Positions 26,169 through 34,798 of a stretch of 64,000 nucleotides of DNA are shown piece after piece. The notes beneath the pieces are model-generated. The model ran no database searches. It was not told the origin of the DNA and was given only the letters and a program-made list of their open reading frames with translations. The stretch's first letter is position 1; each line of letters starts with the position of its first letter. The stretch lies in the NCBI GenBank assembly GCA_052379845.1, contig JBQTCF010000001.1; one strand, 5' to 3'. The position numbers and the translations under genes are program-made. The stretch comes from Roseinatronobacter sp052379845 (GTDB taxonomy: Bacteria > Pseudomonadota > Alphaproteobacteria > Rhodobacterales > Rhodobacteraceae).

Positions 26169-28049
26169 CTACCTTGCGTTCAGATGGTCATGGATGACCT
26201 GCGCCAGTGTTTCCGAAATGCCGCCCACTGCCTGCAAATCCGACAGGCCCGCCCGCGCCACTGCCTTGGCCGACCCGAAATGCGCCAGCAGCGCGCGCTT
26301 GCGCCCCGCGCCCACGCCCGGAATATCATCCAGCGGTGATGCGCTGACGGCTTTTGCGCGTTTCGCGCGGTGCGTGCCAATGGCGAAACGGTGCGCTTCA
26401 TCGCGCAGGCGCTGGACGAAATACAGCACCGGGTCATTATGGCGCAGCGCGAAGGGGCGGGTGCCGGGGCGGTGGAATTCTTCCTTTCCTGCGTCGCGGT
26501 CAATGCCCTTGGCCACACCGACCACCGGAATGTCATCTACCCCCAGATCGGCCATGATTTCAGCCACCACGCTGACCTGACCTGCGCCGCCGTCGATCAG
26601 CAGCAGATCAGGCCATGTGTCGCCCTGGCGGTCAGGGTCTTCCTTCAGCAGGCGCTGGAAGCGGCGGGTCAGAACTTCCTTCATCATGCCGAAATCATCG
26701 CCCGGTGTCAGGCTGTCGCCGCGAATATTGAACTTGCGATACTGGCTTTTGATGAACCCGTCACGCCCGGCCACAATCATGGCGCCCACGGCGTCAGTGC
26801 CCTGAATATGGCTGTTGTCATACACCTCGACCCGGTCGGGCGGGCCATCCAGCCCGAAGGCTTCCGCCAGCCCGTCCAGCAAGCGGCCCTGCGCGGCAGT
26901 AGATGCCATGCGCATGGCCAGACTTTCGCGCGCGTTGCGCAGCGCGTTTTCCACCAGTTCCGCCTTCTCGCCACGCTGGGGCACGGCCAGTTCCACCTTG
27001 CGGCCCGCGCGTTCGCCAAGGGCGGCGGCCACCAGATCGGCGTTTTCCAACTCATGCGACAAAAGCAGCAATCGCGGGGGTTCCTTGCCATCATAAAACT
27101 GCGTCAGGAAGGCTTCCAGAATTTCGGGCTCTTCTGCGCCGGCACCGGTGGCGGGGTAGAAATCGCGGTTGCCCCAGCTTTGATTGGCGCGAATGAAAAA
27201 CACCTGCACACAGGCTTGCCCCTTTTCCAGATGCAGGGCGATGACATCGGCTTCGGTCACGCCGCGCGGGTTTACGCCCTGGGATTGCTGCACATTGGTC
27301 AGCGCGCGAATGCGGTCGCGCAGGGCTGCGGCGCGTTCAAATTCCATATTGTCAGATGCGGCTTGCATATCCTGCGCCAGTTGCGCCTGAATGCGCGTGC
27401 TTTTGCCCGACAAAAAGCGTTCTGCATCGGCCACCAGCCCGGCATAGTCATCTTCGGTGACATAGCCCACACAAGGCGCGCTGCAGCGCTTGATCTGATA
27501 CAACAGACAGGGCCGCGTGCGGCTGTGAAACACGGAATCGGTGCAGTTGCGCAGCAGGAACACGCGCTGCAACTGGTTCAGCGTGCGGTTGACCGCCCCT
27601 GCACTGGCAAAGGGGCCGAAATAGCTGCCTTTGACCGAGCGGCGCCCGCGATGCTTGCGCAATTGCGGGAATGCGTGGTCCTTGGGCAGCAGGATATAGG
27701 GAAAGCTTTTGTCGTCGCGCAGCAGCACGTTATAGCGCGGCTTCAACTGCTTGATCAGGTTCTGTTCCAGCAACAGCGCTTCGGTTTCCGTGCGCGTGGT
27801 CAGAAACATCATGCTGGCAGTTTCCGAGATCATCCGCGCAATGCGCGCCGAATGCCCGGAGGGGCGGGCATAGTTCGATACGCGCTGGCGCAGGCTTCTG
27901 GCCTTGCCGACATACAGCACTTCGGATTTTTCGTTCAACATGCGGTAGACGCCGGGGGAATTGTCCAGCGATTTCAGATAAGACTGAATGCAGGCATGAC
28001 CGCGCGGCGAGGTGTCGGAAAATTCCGTTGGCGGGGGGCTGTCAGGCAT
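26169..28049 (-). CDS. uvrC: Excinuclease ABC subunit C
   Basis: 626 aa. It makes both incisions in nucleotide-excision repair. Domains in order: GIY-YIG nuclease (PGVYRMLNEKSEVLYVGKARSLRQRV, about 35-115), Cys-rich linker (CLLYQIKRCSAPCVG), UVR domain (LAQDMQAASDNMEFERAAALRDRIRAL), the RNase H-like 5' nuclease (RVEVYDNSHIQGTDAVGAMIV, LLIDGGAGQVS), and two C-terminal helix-hairpin-helix motifs (LDDIPGVGAGRKRALL, LQAVGGISETLAQ). Start MPDSPPPTEF at 28049. A long open frame on the opposite strand (26370-28205) is a shadow. Confidence 0.95.
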   Translation of the reverse strand: MPDSPPPTEFSDTSPRGHACIQSYLKSLDNSPGVYRMLNEKSEVLYVGKARSLRQRVSNYARPSGHSARIARMISETASMMFLTTRTETEALLLEQNLIKQLKPRYNVLLRDDKSFPYILLPKDHAFPQLRKHRGRRSVKGSYFGPFASAGAVNRTLNQLQRVFLLRNCTDSVFHSRTRPCLLYQIKRCSAPCVGYVTEDDYAGLVADAERFLSGKSTRIQAQLAQDMQAASDNMEFERAAALRDRIRALTNVQQSQGVNPRGVTEADVIALHLEKGQACVQVFFIRANQSWGNRDFYPATGAGAEEPEILEAFLTQFYDGKEPPRLLLLSHELENADLVAAALGERAGRKVELAVPQRGEKAELVENALRNARESLAMRMASTAAQGRLLDGLAEAFGLDGPPDRVEVYDNSHIQGTDAVGAMIVAGRDGFIKSQYRKFNIRGDSLTPGDDFGMMKEVLTRRFQRLLKEDPDRQGDTWPDLLLIDGGAGQVSVVAEIMADLGVDDIPVVGVAKGIDRDAGKEEFHRPGTRPFALRHNDPVLYFVQRLRDEAHRFAIGTHRAKRAKAVSASPLDDIPGVGAGRKRALLAHFGSAKAVARAGLSDLQAVGGISETLAQVIHDHLNAR

Positions 28050-28352
28050 TGCGCGTCGTCCTTGGTGATTCTGCCTTTGTCTGCAATGTCCGGGGCGATC
28101 CTGCAACCGGAATCCTGTCCACTGAATCTGTGGATAAGTCTGTGGGCGAAAACTGTAACTGAACGATTTTCCCTTGAATCTCTGCCAGTTTCAAGCGTTG
28201 CCTAAAAAATAGGCAAAAAATTAACCCTTTGTTTTTAAATGTAAATTATATTAATATCGGGCAAGCTACTGAATCTTCTTAATAAATGGTTACGGTTTTG
28301 TGACTGCGCGGTGAACAGTGCACAACTTGGTTAAGTGCCGCATGCCAAAGGG
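28050..28352. promoter_or_regulatory. AT-rich uvrC upstream region with a DnaA box
   Basis: 303 bp without a gene between the SDR and uvrC. It has a perfect DnaA box (TGTGGATAA, 28129-28137), then an unusually AT-rich stretch (about 28201-28260, with TTTTTAAATGTAAATTATAT) and a CtrA-like site TTAA-N7-TTAC (28279-28293). It must at least contain the uvrC promoter. Confidence 0.5.
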
Positions 28353-29132
28353 CTAGATGTCCAGCATATCAGCGGTTTTCCAGCCCAGATGCTGGCCGCC
28401 ATCAACACATAAAAGCTGGCCTGTAACTGCCGGTGCATCCACGAAAAAACCCAGCGCCGCAGTAATGTCCGACAGGTTCGCGCCGCGTTCCAGAACCGTG
28501 CTGCGGCGGCTGTGCAGATAGGCGTCTTCGGGCTGATCTGCCGCTTGCAATGTCGGGCCGGGGCCTATGGCATTCACCCGGATATGTGGCCCCAGTTCTT
28601 GTGCGGCCATGCGCGTGAAGGCCCAAAGCCCCATTTTGGCGATGGAATAGGTCATGTGTTGCGGTGTCAGCCTGCGCACTTTCTGGTCAATCATATTGAC
28701 GACCAGTCCTTGCGCCACGGGTTCGCCCTGCGCATCGGGCAGGGCGGGGGGGCATTGCGCGGCAAAGGCCTGTGTCAGCACAAAAGGCGCACGCAGGTTT
28801 GACATCATGTGCCTGTCCCAGCTGGCGCGCGTGGCATTGGCAATGCTGTCTTCTTCGAAAATCGAGGCATTGTTGACCAGCACGCTCAGCGCGCCGGTTC
28901 CAAGCGCCTGCACAGCGTCCGGGACGATCCTGTGCAAGGCGTCCTCATCCAGCAAATCGGCTTGCACACAGACGGCCTTGCGGCCCATCGCCCGAATATC
29001 GTCCGCAACACTGCGCGCGGCGTTGTGCGAACTGGCATAATGGATCGCCACATCATAGCCGCGCCGCGCAAGATACAGCGCCATTTCGCGCCCAAGGCGG
29101 CGGGCTGCTCCGGTGACAAGGGCGTTGGGCAT
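28353..29132 (-). CDS. SDR-family oxidoreductase, pteridine-reductase-like
   Basis: 259 aa short-chain dehydrogenase. The nucleotide-binding motif is unusual, TGAARRLGREMALYLARRGYDVAIHY, where the Arg-rich loop and following residues resemble NADPH-dependent pteridine reductases (FolM/PTR1 group) more than classic TGxxxGxG. NNAS motif: VLVNNASIFEEDS; catalytic Tyr-Lys: MTYSIAKMGLW. It could reduce dihydropterins or a related substrate; this is inference. It lies 3 bp after the Ca/Na exchanger start, in the same direction. Confidence 0.8.
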   Translation of the reverse strand: MPNALVTGAARRLGREMALYLARRGYDVAIHYASSHNAARSVADDIRAMGRKAVCVQADLLDEDALHRIVPDAVQALGTGALSVLVNNASIFEEDSIANATRASWDRHMMSNLRAPFVLTQAFAAQCPPALPDAQGEPVAQGLVVNMIDQKVRRLTPQHMTYSIAKMGLWAFTRMAAQELGPHIRVNAIGPGPTLQAADQPEDAYLHSRRSTVLERGANLSDITAALGFFVDAPAVTGQLLCVDGGQHLGWKTADMLDI

Positions 29133-29135
29133 GGG

Positions 29136-30077
29136 TCACACTCCGAATTGTGTCAGTGCCCAGATGTAGCCCGCATATCCCAGAAGCAAGGCCACGCCCC
29201 ACATGCGCGATATGGGTTTTTCTGCCCATATGAACGGCACCAGAACCAGCGTTGCGGCCAGCATGACCCAAAGATCAAGCTGCACCATCTGCGCGGGTAT
29301 GGGCATGGCCCCGAACAACCCTGCAACCCCCAGAATAAGCGCCAGATTGAACAGGTTTGACCCGATGATATTGCCCAGCGCCACGCCCCCTTCACGCCGG
29401 ATGGCGGCCATCAGCGTGGTGGCCAGTTCCGGCAGGGATGTTCCAATGGCAACAATCGTCAGCCCGATCATCAGGTCGGATACGCCCAGCACCTGGGCAA
29501 TATCCACGGCACCATCGACCAGCAGGCTTGCCCCCAGCGGCAGGCCCGCAACGCCCAGCACCGTGAACAGTGCAATCTTTGCGCCACTCATCGACAGGTC
29601 GGCGCCTTCCAACTCCTCAGGGGTGGTGCGCGCCTTGCGGCCGCGGCGTATGCTGTCGGCCATAAACAGCGCAAACGCGCCCAGCAGCACCAGCGCTTGC
29701 CAGCGACCAATGACGCCGGTCAACGCCAGCCCGGTGAACAAAAGCGTCACCGCCAGCATCATCAGGTAATCGCGCTGCACTTCGCGGGTGATCGCCAGCG
29801 CCGAAATCAGGGCCGGTGCGCCCAGAACCAGCAAGATATTGGCAATGTTGGACCCCACGACATTGCCCAGCGCCAACCCGCCCGCATCTTGCAGCACCGC
29901 GCGGACCGAAACCAGCAATTCAGGTGCAGACGTGCCAAAGGCCACGATGGTCATGCCGACCATCAGCGCGGGAATCCCCAGCCGCAGCGCCAGATTGACC
30001 GCGCCCCGAACCAGAAAATCCCCTGCCACCAGCAGCACGACAAGCCCCGCCGCAATTTGCGCAAGGTCAATCAGCAT
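29136..30077 (-). CDS. Calcium/sodium exchanger (CaCA family, YrbG-like)
   Basis: 313 aa with about ten membrane segments in two inverted halves. Both signature alpha repeats are visible: VAFGTSAPELLVSVRAVLQDAGGLALGNVVGSNIANILLVLG in the first half and VAIGTSLPELATTLMAAI...VALGNIIGSNLFNLALILG in the second. It should exchange Na+ or H+ for Ca2+ across the inner membrane. In the same direction as the small zinc-ribbon gene upstream (19-bp gap) and the SDR downstream. Confidence 0.92.
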   Translation of the reverse strand: MLIDLAQIAAGLVVLLVAGDFLVRGAVNLALRLGIPALMVGMTIVAFGTSAPELLVSVRAVLQDAGGLALGNVVGSNIANILLVLGAPALISALAITREVQRDYLMMLAVTLLFTGLALTGVIGRWQALVLLGAFALFMADSIRRGRKARTTPEELEGADLSMSGAKIALFTVLGVAGLPLGASLLVDGAVDIAQVLGVSDLMIGLTIVAIGTSLPELATTLMAAIRREGGVALGNIIGSNLFNLALILGVAGLFGAMPIPAQMVQLDLWVMLAATLVLVPFIWAEKPISRMWGVALLLGYAGYIWALTQFGV

Positions 30078-30096
30078 TCAACACCTTTCAAGATTA

Positions 30097-30285
30097 TCAG
30101 CCCTTGCACTGGCAGGAATCGCCGTTCAGCAGGAACTTGCCACAGGTCTTGCATTTGCGCGGGCGCGGCAATTTTGCCTGCCGCAAGCGGTCCAGCGGGG
30201 TCTTGTGCGCGGGGTTCAGGAATTTCTGAACCGCGCCCATAATGATGATAAACACCAGAAAACCCGCCACAATTTTAATCAGCAT
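30097..30285 (-). CDS. Small membrane protein with zinc-ribbon tail
   Basis: 62 aa. One N-terminal membrane segment (IVAGFLVFIIIMGAVQKFL), then a basic linker and a C-terminal CKTCGK...CQCKG, likely a zinc-binding ribbon (C-x2-C...C-x-C). I do not know a function. It sits 6 bp after the S49 protease gene and 19 bp before the exchanger, so it belongs to their operon. Confidence 0.7.
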   Translation of the reverse strand: MLIKIVAGFLVFIIIMGAVQKFLNPAHKTPLDRLRQAKLPRPRKCKTCGKFLLNGDSCQCKG

Positions 30286-30291
30286 GGGCGG

Positions 30292-31086
30292 CTACATCCC
30301 GTATTGCGCATAAAGGCTGCGTTCTTGCGACAATTCCAGCGCGTCTGACATCAGGCCCAGACCCAGCCGCGACAGAAGCGGGCGGCGAATGCCGTAATGG
30401 CGGAAACGAACCTTCCGGCCATAGCGGGCCTGCATCATGGGCACCATGTGGCCCAGCCCGTCCGCCAGACCCAGATCAACCGCGCGCGTGCCCACCCAGA
30501 ATTCGCCGGTGAACAGGCTGTCATCCTGCACCAGTTTTGTGCCGCGCCGGTCCTTGACCTGCGCAATGAAATTCTGATGCACCTGATCTTGCAACTGGCG
30601 CAGGCGGGCCACGTCCTGGGGGTTTTCGGGTTGGAAGGGGTCAAGCTGTGACTTGGATGTGCCCGACGTGTAGACGCGCCGTTCAATACCATGACGGGCC
30701 ATCAAGTCGTGCAGGCCAAACCCCGCCGAGATGACACCGATGGACCCGACAATTGAATTCGCGTCCACATGGATATCATCGCCCGCTGTTGCCAGCCAAT
30801 ACCCGCCCGACGCCGCCAGATCCTCGACAAAGGCATGAACGGGTATCTTCACCTCCTGCGCCAAACGGCGGATGCGCGCGGCAATCAGCGCGCTTTGGAC
30901 CGGGCTGCCGCCGGGCGAATTGATGACCAGCGCCACTGCGGCGGGTTTGCCGCGCCGGAATGCCGCTTCTATCAGGGGGGCAAGGCTGGCATCATTCAAC
31001 CGCCCCGGACTGGTGCTGGCCGCAATCATGCCCTGCAGCCGGATAATGGCCACGGACGGTTTTTTGGGAAGGAAGGGTAAATTCAT
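30292..31086 (-). CDS. S49 family (SppA-like) serine protease
   Basis: 264 aa, a short SppA/SohB-type peptidase. Visible features: LVINSPGGSPVQSALIAARI (oxyanion loop), FVEDLAASGGYWLAT with the nucleophilic Ser in SGG, and NSIVGSIGVISAGF. The general-base Lys is probably in GTSKSQLDPF. No clear signal peptide, so it may be cytoplasmic or loosely membrane-bound. Start: MNLPFLPKKP at 31086 has AGG 9 nt upstream; ATG at 31092 is an alternative. Confidence 0.85.
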   Translation of the reverse strand: MNLPFLPKKPSVAIIRLQGMIAASTSPGRLNDASLAPLIEAAFRRGKPAAVALVINSPGGSPVQSALIAARIRRLAQEVKIPVHAFVEDLAASGGYWLATAGDDIHVDANSIVGSIGVISAGFGLHDLMARHGIERRVYTSGTSKSQLDPFQPENPQDVARLRQLQDQVHQNFIAQVKDRRGTKLVQDDSLFTGEFWVGTRAVDLGLADGLGHMVPMMQARYGRKVRFRHYGIRRPLLSRLGLGLMSDALELSQERSLYAQYGM

Positions 31087-31236
31087 GAACATAAGCCTGC
31101 ATGTAAGGTGCGGCGGGGGGGGCAACAAGACTACTGCCCCCAAGATTATGGCATTGCCTGCGATTTCTTCTGTGCGACTGTGCCCGCCACGCCATGGGGA
31201 CATCGCGTGGCATGAAACCCCGCCGCGCGTGGGGGG

Positions 31237-32664
31237 TCACAATAACGGACTGGCCAGTGCCAGCGTGTTGTTGCGCAACTGGCGGATGAAGGACCAGTTG
31301 GCCACATCGGCGCGGTCAATCCGGCGGGCGCGCGCAATATAGCTGCGCTGGCGCGCATCAAGGCAGGCCGTAAAATCCGCGCATTGAAACAGTAGCGAAT
31401 TTTCATAATTCAGGTCAAAACTGCGATGATCCAGATTTGCGGTTCCGATCATGCCGAATTGGCCGTCCACCGTGACAATCTTGGAATGGATCAGGCCGGG
31501 GCCAAACAGGTGGATGCGCACCCCTGCGCGCAACAGGTCCGGATACAGGCTTTCGCTGGCCGCCCCCACGATCACGCTGTCATTGCGGGCTGGCAAAATA
31601 AGGTCGGTCTGCACCCCGCGTTCGGCTGCCGAACAGATGGCCGTGTGCAAGGCGGGGTCGGGCACATAATAGGGCGTTGTCAGCATAAGCTGTTCGGTGG
31701 CCGCATAGATCATGGCGCGCAGCGCGTCTGACGGGGTGGTATAAATGTCGTCCGGGCCGGAAGCGATGACCTGCGCTGTGACCTTGCCATGCGGCGCGGG
31801 CCGCGCGGGGGTGCGCAGCATATGGCTAAGGTCTTCGGCGTGATGTGTCATCCAGTCATGCAAGAACACGGCCTGCTGTTGCTGCACCACCGGCCCTTCC
31901 AGCCGAACCAGAATATCCACCCACGGGGCGAAGCGGCGCTTTATCGCAAAAGCCGCATCGGCGCAGTTGCGGCTGCCCACCCAACTGAGGGTGTTGTCCA
32001 CAACGATGATCTTGCGGTGGTTGCGCAGATCAATGCGCTGGAACAACAAGCTGATGAACGGATTGCCGACAGGGGCCGCGCGTTCCAGCGACACACCCGC
32101 CGCGCCCATCAACTGCCACAGGTTGGACCGGATCAGACGGCGCGCGCCGTGATCATCGACCAGCACCCTGCAGGTGACGCCCCGGCGCGCGGCATCCATC
32201 AATGCCTGTGCCATGCGGGTTCCGGTGTCATCGGGCAGCCAGATATAGAACAGCACATGCACATGCTCGCGCGCCTGCGCAATTGCGTCAAAAATATCGT
32301 GCATCATGGCGTCGCCCTCGGCCAGAAGGGTCATGTGATTGCCCCATAGGGGGGGGAACTGGCTTGTGGCATGGCCCGCCGCAAAAGCGGGGCGCGCCGC
32401 ACCTGTGCGCAAGATCATGTTTTCGGGCGCCGCCAGTTGCGCCGCGCGCAGTTTGTTGCGCACCTCGCGCATGCGTTCGCGCCCCGCGCGCGCCAGCCGG
32501 ATTTCGCCAAACAGGAAATAGGCCGCGATTCCCGCCCCCGGCAGTGCCGAAATGACCGTCACCCATGCCAGCCGCGCCGACGGGGACAGCCCCGCGCGCA
32601 GCAACGCGCGGATGATGAAACCCACTTGCAATATCACAACAAGAACAACTGTTGCGCCAGCCAT
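31237..32664 (-). CDS. cls: Cardiolipin synthase
   Basis: 475 aa phospholipase-D-type synthase, making cardiolipin from phosphatidylglycerol at the inner membrane. Two N-terminal membrane segments (about 1-20, 33-52), then two HKD motifs: NHRKIIVVDN...GSRN and IHSKIVTVDG...GTANLDHRS. Both are intact. The start MAGATVVLVVILQ at 32664 begins directly at the first membrane segment; an upstream frame to 32730 is basic and less likely. Confidence 0.92.
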   Translation of the reverse strand: MAGATVVLVVILQVGFIIRALLRAGLSPSARLAWVTVISALPGAGIAAYFLFGEIRLARAGRERMREVRNKLRAAQLAAPENMILRTGAARPAFAAGHATSQFPPLWGNHMTLLAEGDAMMHDIFDAIAQAREHVHVLFYIWLPDDTGTRMAQALMDAARRGVTCRVLVDDHGARRLIRSNLWQLMGAAGVSLERAAPVGNPFISLLFQRIDLRNHRKIIVVDNTLSWVGSRNCADAAFAIKRRFAPWVDILVRLEGPVVQQQQAVFLHDWMTHHAEDLSHMLRTPARPAPHGKVTAQVIASGPDDIYTTPSDALRAMIYAATEQLMLTTPYYVPDPALHTAICSAAERGVQTDLILPARNDSVIVGAASESLYPDLLRAGVRIHLFGPGLIHSKIVTVDGQFGMIGTANLDHRSFDLNYENSLLFQCADFTACLDARQRSYIARARRIDRADVANWSFIRQLRNNTLALASPLL

Positions 32665-32921
32665 GGCCTGTTTCCTGACGATCTTGTTCCCGGACGATCT
32701 TGCGAAAAAGCGGGACCCGCAACTTCGCACAGAACATTTGACAAAACATACTAAAACGGTGCTTTGCTGATATGGTTCCGCGCAGCACCCCTTCCATACG
32801 ATAAGGTGTCACAGTGTCATGTCGTCGCGTCATTGTCACCCTGCGCCTGATCTGCTTGAAGCGATACACAGATGCGCCAGTTTGCCATCAGGTGATTTGA
32901 TTTTCGGGGATATGATCTGCC

Positions 32922-33812
32922 ATGTTGCATGCATTGAGTTTTGACCGCTTTGTTGCCCCCGCGCGTTTGCGCCCGCAAATCTGGCGTTTATGTCTTGGTC
33001 TGGTGGTCCTGACCGCAGTGTATCTGGGCTGGATGGCATTGATGGGCGCAGCGGTCATGGGCGCTTCGATATGGCTACAGGGCGCGTCCCGTCTGGATGT
33101 CATGGGCCTTGGGTCCACCCCGGCATCGCTGGTTGCAATATTGTTCACCTTCACCGGCTTGGCGCTGGGCGCTTTTGCTGCGGCCCGGCTGGTGCATCAT
33201 CGCAGTATCGCCAGCCTGTTTGGCCCCTGGCAGGTAGTCTGGCGGGATTTCGGTGTCGGCTTGGGCATCTTTCTGGCGCTTTCGGTGCCGGGGGTGGTGT
33301 ATGTCGTGCTGTCTGTCGATCTGGGGCGCGGTGTGGCGTGGACAGTCTGGTTGGCGTGGTTGCCGGTGGCACTGGTGGGCCTGCTGATTCAGACAGGTGC
33401 CGAAGAAGTGGTGTTTCGCGGGTATCTGCAGCAACAGCTTGCGGCGCGGTTTGTGTCGCGTTGGGCGTGGATGGTGCTGCCTTCGGTGCTGTTTGGCCTT
33501 ATGCACTACGCCCCCGATGAGATGGGTGGCGCCGTGTGGATGATTGTCTTTGCCACCGGGTTTTTCGGGCTGTTGCTGGCGGACCTGACGGCGCGCAGCG
33601 GGAGCATTGGTCTGGCGTGGGGATTGCATTTCGCCAATAACCTGCTGGCAATGTTCGTGTTCACCACCGGCGAGGCATTGGACGGGCTGGCGCTGTATCG
33701 TTTGCCCTTTGGCCTGAAGGATAGCGATGTCATTGCGTATATGGTGGGGCTGGATGTGGCGGGTATGGTGCTGGTCTGGGCTGTGTGCCGCTGGTGGCTG
33801 CGCGCTCGCTGA
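32922..33812 (+). CDS. CPBP-family intramembrane metalloprotease
   Basis: 296 aa with about seven membrane segments. The CPBP/Abi motifs are present: EEVVFRGYLQQQL (E-E-x3-R), FGLMHY (motif 2 His) and HFANNLLA (motif 3). Bacterial members are related to Rce1 CAAX proteases; some act in bacteriocin immunity, but most are uncharacterised. It reads away from cls and just precedes accD, 56 bp away. Confidence 0.88.
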   Translation: MLHALSFDRFVAPARLRPQIWRLCLGLVVLTAVYLGWMALMGAAVMGASIWLQGASRLDVMGLGSTPASLVAILFTFTGLALGAFAAARLVHHRSIASLFGPWQVVWRDFGVGLGIFLALSVPGVVYVVLSVDLGRGVAWTVWLAWLPVALVGLLIQTGAEEVVFRGYLQQQLAARFVSRWAWMVLPSVLFGLMHYAPDEMGGAVWMIVFATGFFGLLLADLTARSGSIGLAWGLHFANNLLAMFVFTTGEALDGLALYRLPFGLKDSDVIAYMVGLDVAGMVLVWAVCRWWLRAR

Positions 33813-33868
33813 TTGCAATTCCCGCGCGTGGCGATTATCTCAGGCCAGACGCCCTGCAGGATGCTTCG

Positions 33869-34795
33869 ATGAACTGGATTACAAATTACGTTCGCCCCAC
33901 CATCAACTCGCTGTTCTCACGCCGAGAGATGCCGGAAAACTTATGGGTCAAATGCCCCGAATGCGGCACCATGCTGTTTCATCGGGAACTGACGCTGAAC
34001 CAACAGGTTTGCACTGCTTGCGACCATCATATGCCGATTTCGCCGCGCGAACGGTTCAGCAATTTTTTCGATGGCGGGTTGTTTAGCGAAATTGCCGTGC
34101 CCCAGCCCATTGCGGACCCGCTGCATTTCCGCGACCAGAAAAAATACCCCGACCGCATGAAGGCTGCGCAGAAAACCACTGGCGAAAAAGAAGCCATGCT
34201 GGTGGCCGAAGGGCAGGTGCTGCGCACCCGTCTGGTGGCTGTGGCGCAGGATTTCGGCTTCATGGGCGGGTCCATGGGCATGTATGTGGGCAATTCCATC
34301 ATTGCAGGCGCGGAACATGCGATTGCGCATAAATTGCCGCTGGTGCTGTTTTCGGCCGCAGGTGGCGCGCGAATGCAAGAAGGTATCCTGTCGCTGATGC
34401 AAATGCCCCGCACGACAGTGGCGGTGGATATGCTGCGCGAAGCGGGCCTGCCTTATATCGTGGTGCTGACCCATCCCACCACAGGGGGCGTGACGGCCAG
34501 TTATGCCATGTTGGGGGATGTGCAGTTTGCCGAACCCAATGCGCTGATCTGCTTTGCCGGGCCGCGGGTGATTGAACAGACCATCCGCGAAACCCTGCCC
34601 GAAGGGTTCCAGCGCGCGGAGTATTTGCGCGACCATGGCATGCTGGACCGCGTGACCCCGCGCAAGGACTTGCGATCCGAGATTGCGACAGTGCTGCGTA
34701 TGCTGACAGGGCAAACCCCTGTTGTATATGGCGATCTGCCCGCGCCTGACCCTGTAGCGGGTGCCCCCGCCTTGCCCGAAGACCAGGGGCGCTGA
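33869..34795 (+). CDS. accD: Acetyl-CoA carboxylase carboxyltransferase subunit beta
   Basis: 308 aa. It forms the carboxyltransferase with AccA. An N-terminal zinc ribbon (CPECGTMLFHREL...CTACDHH, about 30-55) precedes the crotonase-like core (FSAAGGARMQEGILSLMQM, THPTTGGVTASYAMLGDV, GPRVIEQTI). ATG at 33869 (MNWITNYVRP) matches the family start. Three bp before folC, the common accD-folC arrangement. Confidence 0.95.
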   Translation: MNWITNYVRPTINSLFSRREMPENLWVKCPECGTMLFHRELTLNQQVCTACDHHMPISPRERFSNFFDGGLFSEIAVPQPIADPLHFRDQKKYPDRMKAAQKTTGEKEAMLVAEGQVLRTRLVAVAQDFGFMGGSMGMYVGNSIIAGAEHAIAHKLPLVLFSAAGGARMQEGILSLMQMPRTTVAVDMLREAGLPYIVVLTHPTTGGVTASYAMLGDVQFAEPNALICFAGPRVIEQTIRETLPEGFQRAEYLRDHGMLDRVTPRKDLRSEIATVLRMLTGQTPVVYGDLPAPDPVAGAPALPEDQGR

Positions 34796-34798
34796 TCC

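Noticed and set aside
26370..28205. 611-codon open frame antisense to uvrC
   Set aside because: Its composition (His/Gln/Arg-rich, no domain) is that of a complementary-strand shadow of a GC-rich gene; uvrC has all its domains.
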